A stretch of 64,000 bases of DNA. Source: Anticarsia gemmatalis (Eukaryota > Arthropoda > Insecta > Lepidoptera > Erebidae). The notes beneath the pieces are model-generated. The model was given only the letters and a program-made list of their open reading frames with translations. It had not been told where the DNA came from and ran no database searches. This document shows positions 45,095-55,233 of the stretch, in pieces. The DNA lies in the NCBI RefSeq assembly GCF_050436995.1, contig NC_134771.1, positions 4,009,501-4,073,500 on the forward strand, read 5' to 3'. The position numbers and the translations under genes are program-made. Within the stretch, counting starts at the first letter, position 1; the number at the start of each line of letters is the position of its first letter.

Positions 45095-45320
45095 TCTATA
45101 CTAATATTTTAAAGCTGAAGAGTTTGTTTGCTTGAACGCGCTAATCTCAGGAACTACTGGTTCGAATTGAAAAAATATTTTATTGTTGGTAGCCTATTTA
45201 TCGAGGAAGGCTATAGGCTATATTACATTATACTATGACCATTAGGAGCGGAGTAGAAACGAAAAAGTTACAAAACCCATTCTCTTATGTGACGCAAGCG
45301 AAGTTGCGCGGGTCAGCTAG
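45095..45320 (+). mobile_element. Non-autonomous Helitron, HEL-A
   Basis: TCTATACTAATATTTTAAAG to CGCAAGCGAAGTTGCGCGGG TCAGCTAG, with several internal deletions. Confidence 0.88.
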
Positions 45321-45430
45321 TTAATCATAAAATTTTATCTATACTAATGTTATAAATGCAAAAGTTACCTATCTATCAATCACACCAAAACGATGAAATA
45401 GATTTAGGTGAAATACATATGTTTTGTAAT

Positions 45431-45555
45431 CGACCTAGTGTCAAAGGTGTTCAAGCCACCCGAAAGGTATCTGACATGGCTTAACGACTATTATCGTTAT
45501 GGACAACCATCAAGGCCGACTTTTTACGTGACCTCCGAAACACGGAGACACCAAA
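45431..45555 (-). mobile_element. 5S1 SINE, cut off by a Helitron
   Basis: CGACCTAGTGTCAAAGGTGT to AACACGGAGACACCAAA; the 5S-like head is missing where the HEL-B at 45556 begins. Confidence 0.8.
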
Positions 45556-45766
45556 TCCATACTTATTAATATTATAAATGCGAAAGTAACTCTGTCTCTC
45601 TGTCTGTTCCTCAATCAAACCTAAACTACTGAACCAATTTGCATGAAATTTGGTATGGAGATATTTCGATACCCGAAAGAGGACATAGGTTACTTTTTAT
45701 CCCGGGAAAATGACGCATTCCCATGGGAAAATTCAGGTGGCGGACGAAGTTGCGGGTAAAAGCTAG
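45556..45766 (+). mobile_element. Non-autonomous Helitron, HEL-B, full length
   Basis: TCCATACTTATTAATATTAT start, GCGAAAGTAACTCTGTCTCT, TTTGCATGAAATTTGGTATG, TATCCCGGGAAAATGACGCA, GGCGGACGAAGTTGCGGG hairpin, then AAAAGCTAG. Reference copy of the family. Confidence 0.9.
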
Positions 45767-45800
45767 TTAATCCAATAAATACAAGTCTTTGCCTGAAACT

Positions 45801-45912
45801 TAGCATGCCTGAGAGTTTCTTAACACAACTCTTGAAGCTAAGTATCCAACTCGCACTTGGCCAGCGTGGTGAACTATAGGGCGCGGAGACCCCCCTATTT
45901 CAGGAGAGACTT
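45801..45912 (+). mobile_element. SINE-C 3' half, diverged
   Basis: TTAGCATGCCTGAGAGTTTC, CACTTGGCCAGCGTGGTGAA. Confidence 0.75.
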
Positions 45913-45980
45913 AATTAAGGAGATTTGAAAATTTCAGTGTAACACATTTTTTCTTTATTTTGATAGATGATTCTTTAATC

Positions 45981-46150
45981 CATCAGTCCAGCCTTTTTTC
46001 CAACTATGTTGCAGTCGGCCTCCAGTCTCACTGAATGCAGCTGAATACCAGTATTTTACATGGAGCGACTGTCTATTGGACCTCCACAACCCAGTTACCT
46101 GGGTTATAACACGATACTGCTAAGACTGGTTATCCGGCTTTCAAGCTGAT
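45981..46150 (-). mobile_element. 5S2 SINE, 3' half
   Basis: AACTATGTTGCAGTCGGCCT to GACTGGTTATCCGGCTTTCA. Confidence 0.85.
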
Positions 46151-46403
46151 AGATGATTCTTAATAGACACTAATTACATACTTGGACTTAGCAACACTAC
46201 ATAATGTGATATTAAATGTTTAGATAAAGGTCAATGAGGTCATTTGGTTAAAGGCCAAACGTAATGAGTACTTATTTACTTTTAATTAGTCAAAAAAGTT
46301 TTGAAAAACATCGTGAAGCAAGCCTGAAAATTAAGCCATAAAACATGACTAAATTAAAGTAATTTCTGGACTGTAACTGGGTAGAAGTGGCGAGTATTTG
46401 AGA

Positions 46404-46646
46404 TACTCATAACCAGTTGCGCTCACAGGTCGGTAAACAATCTGTTGGTTAAGCAACCCTCTGCGCGGTAATTCCATAGATGGGTGACCGCATAGTGGTA
46501 TTTGAACTGAGCGTGTCCGCACTTTGGAGGGCACGTTAATAGTCGGTCCCAGTAGTCATTATGATAGCAGTTGTAAAGCCATGACAAAGAGCTTTCGGGC
46601 GGATTGAACAACTTTGGCACTAGATTGACCACTAACCATACGATAA
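46404..46646 (+). mobile_element. 5S-derived SINE 5S1, full length
   Basis: ACTCATAACCAGTTGCGCTC, TTGGTTAAGCAACCCTCTGC, AGATGGGTGACCGCATAG, to TGACCACTAACCATACGATA. Confidence 0.88.
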
Positions 46647-48203
46647 AACAAAAACATTTTGGGTAGGAGTCTTTTCCTAGAATATAGAAGGAGATCCAAG
46701 GAGAGTAAGGGCTTAAGTCTACTATGTTGTTATCATAGTCTAGGGATTTAACTAAATCTGTCCTCTGTTGTCTAAGCGGTAGTGGAAACGACTGGTGATC
46801 ACGATGTCTCGAATTAAATTCCCGGATTGGGCAAAGTATGATTGGGATTTTCTAATTAATATTAGTATATGTCAATTGCAGCCCGGAATATGGTACCTAT
46901 ATGGCAACTCGCTCGCCCTCTGTTTCATAGAACTAAAACGTTACGTATGTAAGTATTTTAAATACTTCTGCCTACATTTTCGTGTTAATAATGTTATAAA
47001 TAAAGATAGTATAAGTTGCTGGCAGGTGCTTGTTAAAAAATCGTGAGTTTAACTCATCAAAAAGAGTTTGCTAAGTTTTCGTTAAAATTTATTACCTAAA
47101 GTTAACCCTTAAAAGCACTAAGTGCGAACCCATTACTTAGTACATAAGCAAGTTTATATAAATCACACATAACCCCAATCTTTTCGTAAACAAACAGCAA
47201 CGCCATTAAAACGCCATTTACAACTTGCTGTCAACTCAAACTATAAATAAAATTTATTTCTTCACCGTTTGTCACTTTAGGAGCCATGAAAAATAATCGT
47301 GGCACCCCAACCAGTATGAAAGACCTCCCTTCCCCTTGAAATCCTAATATTTTCTATCAAAACTTCTGTATTCAGAGCTCTATATAAACTGGTCAGGTTC
47401 CACTACTTCATAATGTAATTTTGAAACGGAACGCTATTATCTATTTCCATCTCGCTCACTCTTTCTTTTTTAGTATGAGTGTGACAAAGACGGATGCATA
47501 AGAGGGTCGTATTGCATATCATTAAGAGACGTTTTGAGTAGTAGCAGATGAGGTATTGCTATCTCGTTCTGTTGAAGGCTTTTGCAGTAGGAGTGAAAAG
47601 GACGGGTATATGAAATATGATACTCGATTAAACTTGATTTTTTGTTATGAAAATATTACGAGTATTGTATAGGGTTTGTCGAGAGATCCATTTTTAAAAA
47701 GTGAGTGATGTTAAGAACCTTTTTTTTTATTATGTTTGAATAATTATTTTTGACTAAATTTATGTATTTTTAATTTATTAAGGTGAAAATTCAATTTTAA
47801 ATTTTCATGAACATGCTATTACAAAAAGTAATTGGACACAAAAAACTATATATTAAGCTTTAAAATTAATAATAATTTAAGGCTAAGTATGAATTACATG
47901 TTTATATTCGCATAAATCATTACTTCATTTTAAAACTTTACAGTACAAAGTTCAGAGATTTTTCTATTTGCTGAAACCGACGGCTTACGATCTTAGAAAT
48001 ATAATTTTAGCTTCCATCCGCGACGTTATCCACGTGAAAAGGTTTTTCAGTATTATAAAGTATCCTATATGTTAATCTAGGTTATAAACTATCAGTATAT
48101 CAAATATAAAAAGAGTAAGCCGTGAGTTTCTTGCCGTTTCTTCTCACGAGCAACAGTTTTTTCCGAAACGGTGGGATATAAGAAATACTTTGACGATTTT
48201 TTG
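46647..48203. other. Mostly unique AT-rich stretch
   Basis: 46,750-46,845 has a tRNA-like degraded SINE head. 47,190-47,225 has two GCCATT words in tandem. 48,005-48,110 is a Helitron remnant. No protein gene; the 83-codon frame at 46,795-47,046 has no domain. Confidence 0.4.
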
Positions 48204-48332
48204 ACTATAGTCTTCCTCGATAAATAGGCTATCTAACACTGAAAGAATTTTTCAAATCGGACCAGTAGTTCCTGAGATTAGCGCGTTCAAACAAACAAAA
48301 AAACTCTTCAGCTTTATAACAATTAGTATAGA
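48204..48332 (-). mobile_element. HEL-A, 5' half
   Basis: TCTTCCTCGATAAATAGGCT to CAGCTTTATAACAATTAGTA. Confidence 0.85.
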
Positions 48333-48805
48333 TATAGCCTAGGTAATAATATTTGACTTTGACTTTATAATATTAAATCAAAATCAGCAGTTTTGGCATG
48401 ATTGAGTAACAAACATCTACCCAGATATCAAAACTAAAATAGTATATAATAGATGTCAGATGAAAAGCGAAAACTTATCATTATAGCTTTCAAATAGCTA
48501 CAAATGAAGTTTCCTCTTAGCAAAGTACTTGACATTCTAACCCTGCTACCCTTGTAACCCCATAAGGATTGAAGTACTATGTATATGTGTAGAAAATGTG
48601 GAAGTATGAATAAATTTAAGACTGAACTGAAATACTGAACAAAACAATATTTTACACATTTTGATTGAGAGTCTCATCGTATTCAAACTACAAATGTGAA
48701 GCTTGTAACAAATTATTTCTTTCTATAACTGTCGATTTACCAATAATTTAATGTGTAATCAACACTACCATTCATTCAATTAGAGCCTCCTTGCTTGTTT
48801 GTTTG

Positions 48806-49025
48806 TCGTACCTATGGTTAGTGGCCAACCTAGTGTCAAAGTTGTTCAAGCCGCCCGAGAGGCCTTTTACATGGCTTAACGACTGTTATCTTAGTAGACA
48901 ACAGCCGGGACCGACTTTTCACGTGCCCTCCGAAGCACGGAGACGCCGAGCTCAAATACCACTATGCGGTCACCCATCTATAGAATGACCGCGCCAAGGG
49001 TTGCTTAACCCACAGATCGTTTACT
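48806..49025 (-). mobile_element. 5S-derived SINE 5S1
   Basis: CGTACCTATGGTTAGTGGCC ... GGTCACCCATCTATAGAATG ... GGTTGCTTAACCCACAGATC. Confidence 0.9.
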
Positions 49026-49106
49026 ATGGGCGTCTCCAAATTCCTTGTATACTTATGGGATTAATTTACTGGTGGATAGTATTACTTTCGAATTCGCGCT
49101 ATGGAG

Positions 49107-49445
49107 ATGCTCGTGGCTCAGTACGTCAACAGCTGCGCGAATCGATCTTTAAGGTTAAGCTACGTATGTTGATGTCGGTCCGTGGATGGGTGACTTTATT
49201 ATACCTGCCGAGTTTTAGAAGGCACGGTAAATTGTGGTCTATCATTTTCTAAGATCTTTGATAGTCGTTACCAGCAGTCAGAAGCTTGACAACCAGTCTT
49301 ACCGAGGGGTATTGTGTTATAACCCAGGTAACTGGTTTGAGGAGGTTCGATAGATGGTCACTCTATTTAAAATTTTCTTATTCAGCTCAATCCGGTGAGA
49401 CTGGAAGCCGATTCCAACATAGTTAGAAGAAAGGCTACGCTATAC
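49107..49445 (+). mobile_element. 5S-derived SINE 5S2, full length
   Basis: CGAATCGATCTTTAAGGTTA AGCTACG and TCCGTGGATGGGTGACTTTA are the 5S-like boxes; ends GGTGAGACTGGAAGCCGATT, TAGAAGAAAGGCTACGC. It lies head-to-head with a 5S1 copy. Confidence 0.88.
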
Positions 49446-49462
49446 TAGTACTACTTTCGATC

Positions 49463-49550
49463 CGGTAGTTCTCTAAATAGTTCCTGAAAGGATGCAAGGA
49501 TCCAACTCGCTTGCCACCGGCGTGGTGGACTTAAGAACTGACTCAGCAAT
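49463..49550 (+). mobile_element. SINE-C fragment
   Basis: GGTAGTTCTCTAAATAGTTC, CTTGCCACCGGCGTGGTGGA; diverged. Confidence 0.6.
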
Positions 49551-49809
49551 GTGACTAATGAGTAAACATTCATTTTTTCATTTTAATTTATGCTAGTTGT
49601 AAAACCACATCAATTTATGTAACCACGAAATATTCTCAACCTGAATTTTACCGAAAAATCTTAGCTAAAATAAAACAAAACGCCTGTAAGCAATGAGAGC
49701 AAAGTTTTATTTTATTCAGTGAACACAACCATTCATAATTCTGTGTAACTCTACTCTAAATACGACCGTTAAGGAAAACGCGGTGGAAGAAAATTGCGGC
49801 GGGATTTTA

Positions 49810-50080
49810 TCTATACTAATATTATAATACTAATATTATATAATACTAATATTATAAAGCTGAAGAGTTTGTTTGTTTGAACGCGCTAATCTCAGGAACT
49901 ACTGGTGCAAATGGAGAAATTATTTTACTGTTAGATAGCTTATTTATTGAGGAAGGCTTTAGGCTATATATCATCACGCTACGACCAATAGGAGCAGAGT
50001 ACCAGTAAAAAATGTTTCAAAAACGGGAAACATAATATATGACTTCTTCTTAGGTGACGCAAGCGAAGTTGCGCAGGTCA
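49810..50080 (+). mobile_element. Non-autonomous Helitron, HEL-A, with reduplicated 5' tip
   Basis: The TACTAATATTATAA tip is present three times in a row (49,813-49,857) before AGCTGAAGAGTTTG. The 3' hairpin is intact (CGCAAGCGAAGTTGCGC) but CTAG is lost. Confidence 0.85.
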
Positions 50081-50130
50081 TTACTTAATAATTAGATTTT
50101 TGAGAAGCACAGCAGGCTTATTACGTTTCT

Positions 50131-50271
50131 CAGTTGACAACTAGTGTTCGTCGAAATGTTGGTCACTATTCAGTACATTTCTACTTTGACGTAACGTGTT
50201 AATCACTGTAATTCAAGGGAGAACACAATGTACAGCATAGTGGCTTTCAAATAGTTGTCCACTGAAATACG
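50131..50271. mobile_element. MITE-H copy 2
   Basis: CAGTTGACAACTAGTGTTCG start, AACGTGTTAATCACTGTAAT, GTACAGCATAGTGGCTTTCA, end AGTTGTCCACTG. Matches 8757-8885. Confidence 0.6.
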
Positions 50272-50428
50272 TGATAAGCCCCTTCGATTAGGATTTCCTT
50301 GAACAAAAATGCGCTCTATTTGTTATCTAAATTATAAAGTATCTATGTACTAAATACCTTAAAAATCCCTAAACCTTTTTGGTTCGACCTAACTACTGGT
50401 AATTTCTGAGAAATTCCTAAGAGAAAAG

Positions 50429-50505
50429 GCTTTTTGGCATGATCAGGATTTGAACAGGAGACCTCCACGCGGCAATTGCTGAACCGAATGCGCCACAGAG
50501 ACACA
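50429..50505 (-). mobile_element. tRNA-like SINE head (SINE-D related)
   Basis: Reverse reading CTCTGTGGCGCATTCGGTTC, with a poor B box (CAAATCCTGATCATGCC). Confidence 0.6.
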
Positions 50506-50882
50506 AAAGAGCAATACAAATCTATATACAAGACTAAGATAACCGAAACATTTATTATTACTCCATTATTCAGACCGAGTAACCAATATGACACTAGATA
50601 TGAGATAAGGTACACCTCCCTAGGTAATTTAACGTTTTAAACAGCCAATGGACGCTATATTTTAAACGTTAAAAGTTTGACAAATTAGTGAAAACTAAAT
50701 AAGTGTTGTGGAAAAACGATTTTTTATACAAAATTGTGTTTATAAGATCTAGGTTCATAAATATTTAATACCTACTTTAAAAATCAAACTAAACTAGAAA
50801 TAATTTAAAAAAACAAAATATTTACATACTTACAATTATACAATATATTTACAATATAAAATATGGATACAAAAGGAGTGCG
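50506..50882 (-). other. 3' flank / probable 3' UTR of the retrotransposon ORF
   Basis: AT-rich on the downstream side of the stop codon. No AATAAA and no clear poly(A) tail; RLE-type elements often lack one. An inverted word pair (TTAACGTTTTAAA / TTTTAAACGTTAA) lies at 50,627-50,672. The element's 3' end cannot be fixed. Confidence 0.4.
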
Positions 50883-53774
50883 TCACGCGTCGTAGAATTT
50901 CTCCTCACCATCGTCGACTGGTAACGTACCCAGAATGCTGGCAGCATTGCCACGTTGGATGGCAATGCTAATTCTTTGACCAAAGTAAAGGCCAGCATTC
51001 TGGTCACGCGTAGCATCGACGAGACGCTTCGCAATCTCTCGGTAGAGACTACGAGCACTCGGGCCCCACGGTCCCAAGGTTTCAACCCCAAACGGCACAA
51101 ATACGTAATTACCAATAATGTTACTATATTTGCGCCGCTTGAGGTTTTCTGCTGATGCGGCAGCAGCGCCCGCAATGCCCACCGTACCTGGAATATGGGA
51201 AGGCGCCAAGGTGTCGACACAGGTTGCATCCCAAACCAAGGGCCTGCCCATACTCCAAGGCAACAACGACATACCGTCCGGCCTCTTCCCATCGTCGCGC
51301 GCCAGCCCGTTGGGTTCTAATAGAGCTGGAACACCCGCGGTGGCAAGAGACCGGCGAATTATGTCGTTTAGGTGGGCGTGACGCGGGAAACGACCCGCAC
51401 TCTTATTACATGATAGACCATGGTGCCCGAGCTCGCCGACAGCTTCCCCGCAGTGACAACGATGCGGAGAAACACACGAGGCTCCTAAACGAAGACATGT
51501 GGCGATGCGGAACGTGGTATCATCGAGCATGGTACCTACGTTAAATGAAGGGAGAGCCTGAAGCCAAAGCCCCGATTCCCATTCTCCCACAGCCAGAAGG
51601 CGAGCACGCTCAGCAGAAGTGGAAGATGTTAATAAAATATTTTCCTTAATCAAACTGCTGAGCGGCGCGTCCCACTGTCTCTGAGAGAACAAGTTTCGAG
51701 GTAAATCCGTGTTTGGAGCGGCCATTTTCCAGGCGTTCATGGCATCGGTCTTACACGACACTTCAGAATTAACCAGTGTAGGAGCTAAAATTTTCCTGGT
51801 CAATTCTTCCGTGCCGTGGACCGAGGACAAGAACGCAGGCAAACTAACATCTGAAATTTTGCGGACGCCGAGGCCTCCTAAACGAATAGGCAAGGAAGCC
51901 TGAAGCCATGCACGGTCGTCCAAGGCCACATTGAGAATTTTGGTGAGTGTATTTCTAATGATATCATCAATTTTGAGAAGTGGAACCGAGATTTTCCAAA
52001 AAGGCGAAGCTCTAAGGGCATGTGTAAATTTTGGGACGAAAAGACAAAACCGAATGATAGTAAATGCAGAATGAATATTAATTTTGATGAGGCGTTCCGA
52101 AATTTCATTAAAATTTTGAATTTTTTCCTCTATAAAAGGTTCAAAACCATCTTCTAAAATAGGGGACCCAAGGAGGCGAAGAGAGTTTTGTTGCATAATT
52201 TTCAAATTAGGGGCCAAAGTAGTGAATTTAGAAAAAGCCAAAGATTTGTCTGGTAAGTTATTAAAAAAAATTTCGCATTTATTTGAATTAAGTTCTAAAC
52301 CAATTCGTTTGAATTCATTTTTTAGGAAAGCCAAATCATTAAAAACGGTATCTACATCGCCCCCAAGGGTACCATCATCCAAATACCAAACGTTAAATTT
52401 TGAATTTAGACGCCGAATAATGGGGTTAATAGCCAAGCTAAAAATGACCGGTCCAAGAGGGTCACCCTGTTGACAGCCTACTGAAGACTCCAAAAGATTA
52501 TCCTTAAAGAGTAATTTAGAAGGGTGCCGATAACATTGCCAAAGAAATTTAAATAATTTAGGTGTTTCTAATTTTGCCTGTGTCAACAGAGTGTCCCGAT
52601 TCACAGAATTGAAGGCATTCTTTAGGTCAACCTTTAGGATGACCTCACCTTCACTGCAGCGAAGGTACGTCCTCAGCGCGTGTATGGCAGCCTCACAGCC
52701 CCCTTTTGATCCGAAACCGAGTTGAAGGGGCTGGAATTTTGAAGCCAAATGTTCTTTATAAAATTTACAACCAATTTTTGCTGCCATACGCCGATAGGTA
52801 CACCCGACGGCGATGGGGCGAATGCCGCCATCCGACTTTCGCAGGGCGCATAAATTGGCGCCATACAAAACGTCAACGACGGCACCGGCCACACCGCCGG
52901 AGAGCATCAAGTTAATCAGAGCGGTGAGCTCCTTCAGCAGTTCGCAACCGGCCTCACCGGCGCCCGGACTCACAAGGTCTTTCAGGTGTTGGGGCGTTAG
53001 CCCGTCGAGACCGCCGGCCGATCCACTCCTGAAAGAGCCCACAGCCGCGAGGACGTCCTTCGAAGTAGTCAGGATATGATCCATGTCTGGATCGGGCGGA
53101 TCTGGGAAAATGAGGTCATCAGGCGGCGTCGGATGCTTGCTCTGCAGACCAGCAAGGGTGTCTGGAGAGCAAGGCGCCACCGAATCTGTGCTGAAGAGCA
53201 GTCTAGACGCACCAGAAATATCACCCTCCCTCAATTTGGCCTCTACATGTCGAAAGACCGAATCATTGTTGTATGTGTATGTGTTTGTATATTTTAAAAA
53301 TGTTGGGTCGAAATGATTGTTAGATTTATTACAATTTTGTTTAATTTTTGCTGTCAAAGTTTTAGTACTTCGGTCTTTCTGTACATGTAGAACCCTATAG
53401 GGGAAGGTTAAAAGCTGCTCCCAGGCACTAAAAGAGTTCTCCCGGACGGCGGAACCCACACAGTGAGACAAGTTTTGAGCCACTGCAGGTCTCGCAGCCC
53501 GGGGAATGCGCTTTAAAATTGGGACCGAATGTTTAAGATTTGCAAGCTTTTGCCAAAAGGGAATTTGTGGGGAAAAATTGGTGTGATCAGAATTCTCGGG
53601 GCTGGAAAGCACATTCTGGGTTTTATGGACTTTGCCAAAATGTACTTTCAAGCCCCGCTCGCCTTTAAAGTAACGAGCCTGGGAGCATTGGGGGCAGCGC
53701 ACTAGACCGCGCGATGACACAGATGGTTGACTGGCACTCACTTCTGCATCGCCACTGTCTCTGCACTGTGACAT
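50883..53774 (-). CDS. Non-LTR retrotransposon protein with reverse transcriptase and restriction-like endonuclease (R2/R4-like), intact
   Basis: An uninterrupted 963-residue frame, single-ORF architecture as in RLE-clade LINEs (family members are roughly 1,000 residues). Order: C2H2 zinc finger (C27, C30, H45, H50) for target DNA; reverse transcriptase at about 250-520 with G-G-I-R-P-I-A-V-G near 316, motif A L-K-V-D-L (D383), Q-G-D-P-L-G near 435, and catalytic Y-L-D-D at 464-467; a thumb/linker; a C-x-C...H...C knuckle at about 770-790; then the PD-(D/E)xK-type endonuclease R-P-D-G (D833), W-D-A-T (D849) and A-E-N-L-K-R-R-K-Y (E876, K879). Together these would nick the target and prime reverse transcription on it. 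The ATG is the first after an in-frame stop eight codons upstream; its -3 base is T, a weak context. The clade is undetermined, and a domesticated host gene is possible but less likely. Confidence 0.93.
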   Translation of the reverse strand: MSQCRDSGDAEVSASQPSVSSRGLVRCPQCSQARYFKGERGLKVHFGKVHKTQNVLSSPENSDHTNFSPQIPFWQKLANLKHSVPILKRIPRAARPAVAQNLSHCVGSAVRENSFSAWEQLLTFPYRVLHVQKDRSTKTLTAKIKQNCNKSNNHFDPTFLKYTNTYTYNNDSVFRHVEAKLREGDISGASRLLFSTDSVAPCSPDTLAGLQSKHPTPPDDLIFPDPPDPDMDHILTTSKDVLAAVGSFRSGSAGGLDGLTPQHLKDLVSPGAGEAGCELLKELTALINLMLSGGVAGAVVDVLYGANLCALRKSDGGIRPIAVGCTYRRMAAKIGCKFYKEHLASKFQPLQLGFGSKGGCEAAIHALRTYLRCSEGEVILKVDLKNAFNSVNRDTLLTQAKLETPKLFKFLWQCYRHPSKLLFKDNLLESSVGCQQGDPLGPVIFSLAINPIIRRLNSKFNVWYLDDGTLGGDVDTVFNDLAFLKNEFKRIGLELNSNKCEIFFNNLPDKSLAFSKFTTLAPNLKIMQQNSLRLLGSPILEDGFEPFIEEKIQNFNEISERLIKINIHSAFTIIRFCLFVPKFTHALRASPFWKISVPLLKIDDIIRNTLTKILNVALDDRAWLQASLPIRLGGLGVRKISDVSLPAFLSSVHGTEELTRKILAPTLVNSEVSCKTDAMNAWKMAAPNTDLPRNLFSQRQWDAPLSSLIKENILLTSSTSAERARLLAVGEWESGLWLQALPSFNVGTMLDDTTFRIATCLRLGASCVSPHRCHCGEAVGELGHHGLSCNKSAGRFPRHAHLNDIIRRSLATAGVPALLEPNGLARDDGKRPDGMSLLPWSMGRPLVWDATCVDTLAPSHIPGTVGIAGAAAASAENLKRRKYSNIIGNYVFVPFGVETLGPWGPSARSLYREIAKRLVDATRDQNAGLYFGQRISIAIQRGNAASILGTLPVDDGEEKFYDA

Positions 53775-54062
53775 ATACTTACCTCTAAATATTTACACTT
53801 ATTACTAAAATAATTATAAAATTAAAACAATATATGTAAAAAACACCGAAAAAATGTGACAATGTCACAGATTGACAGCATAATAATAAAGCGTTGCCGG
53901 GGGCACCGTGAGCGTCGCTTCGTCCGCCGTTGCTCGGGGCGCCGCCGCCGCGCCAATCGGCGCGCTGGCCGAGGCGTTGCCTAGGAGCCGGCGGCGCCGC
54001 GTCCTGTCAGGGACAGCGACACAATCACGCCGTCCCCGCCAAATCCAATTTTCGCTTTGCAA
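53775..54062 (-). promoter_or_regulatory. GC-rich probable 5' UTR / promoter of the retrotransposon
   Basis: Upstream of the ORF, 53,885-54,060 is sharply GC- and CpG-rich (GGCGCGGCGGCGGCGCC on the minus strand) with a CCAAT-type word (GATTGGCGCGG) in an AT-rich neighbourhood. This fits either the internal promoter/5' UTR of the element or a CpG-rich host promoter into which it inserted. A perfect GAG|GTAAGT donor sits at 53,778-53,787 (minus strand) just before the start codon. Confidence 0.5.
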
Positions 54063-54338
54063 AATGTAAGTCCGCTTTTCAGTTAAACATTAATACGAAT
54101 CATATTTGATTGCTCGATGTTCGTCGTATCGCAACCAGATGCTGTGACTTGACACTTTTGGCTTTTTTTTAGCTTTAGGTAGGTTTATTATTTTTTCAAA
54201 AACTAGCCCTCAAAGCGTTCCTAATTATTAAAAGACGTGCTCGAAGTTTTATTTTAGACATAAATCTAATTATAATAATAATAATTTAAAAGAAAAGAAT
54301 AATCAGCTGTTGCTTTGACATTAGCTGTCAGAAAAAAA
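54063..54338. other. AT-rich sequence beyond the retrotransposon 5' side
   Basis: No feature recognised; the 5' boundary of the element may be near 54,060. Confidence 0.35.
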
Positions 54339-54553
54339 TCATAAGATTATATATTAAAATGAAACCCGTTTCCTTGGTCACGGCATCACGCGTGAATGGC
54401 TGGACCGATTTTACTAATTATTTTTGTGTTGTATTTGTTATTATTAGGAGAAGGTTCTTACAGAAAAAAATATTAAGAAAATCTCTGAGAAACATTGAAA
54501 AATAGACATTTAATTTTGCATATTTTAGGCGGTACGAAGTTCGCCGAAGCTAG
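54339..54553 (+). mobile_element. Helitron-like element, family HEL-D
   Basis: TC at 54339, GTGAATGGCTGGACCGATTT interior, end GGCGGTACGAAGTTCGCCGA AGCTAG, where GGCG/CGCC can pair as the terminal hairpin. Confidence 0.65.
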
Positions 54554-54762
54554 TATAATATACAATCGCAAAATAGTGGTATGAAACTTAGTAAGAACAC
54601 GCATGTTACTTAATTCAAATTAAATGCAAGCCAATGAAAAACCATGTTATCATGCGCATTCAATTTACATGCATTTGTATATTCAAATTATGTAAAAAAC
54701 TCTTTGATATTAATCTTTTAATTTATACAAAATGGTCGCCATTGTTCAAGTTCTTTTTATTT

Positions 54763-54993
54763 TATCGTATGGTTAGTCAACCTAGTGTCAAAGTTGTTCA
54801 AACCGGCGGCCTTTGACATGGCTTTAACGACTGTTATCTTAATTGACAACAACCAAGACCGACTTGCCATCCAAAGCACGGAGATGCTCAACTCCAAATA
54901 CTACTTAGCGGTCACCCATCTAGGGAAGGTCCGCACCAAGTGTTGCTTAACCCAGAGATCGTTTACAAACCGGTAAACGCATCTGGCTATGAG
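54763..54993 (-). mobile_element. 5S-derived SINE 5S1, full length
   Basis: TTTTATCGTATGGTTAGTCA ... GCGGTCACCCATCTAGGGAA ... GTTGCTTAACCCAGAGATCG ... CTGGCTATGAG. Confidence 0.88.
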
Positions 54994-55179
54994 TGTCTTT
55001 CGTTGTTGAGGTGCAGTGGTAATAAATGCAATTGCTGAGGTATGGTCTAGGGTTATGATCCGTAAGCTGATTTAAAAGAAAATACATCCCGTCGCAAAGA
55101 TAGGTTTTTTGTCACTCGTTTCAGTAAAAGAGAAACTGCTACTTTTATTCGCATTTATAGAGATAACCTAAAAAGTACT

Positions 55180-55196
55180 CGCCCCCGGGTGGGCTC

Positions 55197-55233
<37 letters not shown>

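Noticed and set aside
50849..53316. Many short ORFs on both strands over the retrotransposon (for example 50,849-51,292 and 51,155-51,544)
   Set aside because: They are other-frame shadows of the 963-residue frame; none has a domain of its own.
53865..54062. 65-codon minus-strand ORF in the GC-rich block
   Set aside because: Arg/Ala-rich composition follows from CpG richness; no domain and likely untranslated 5' region.
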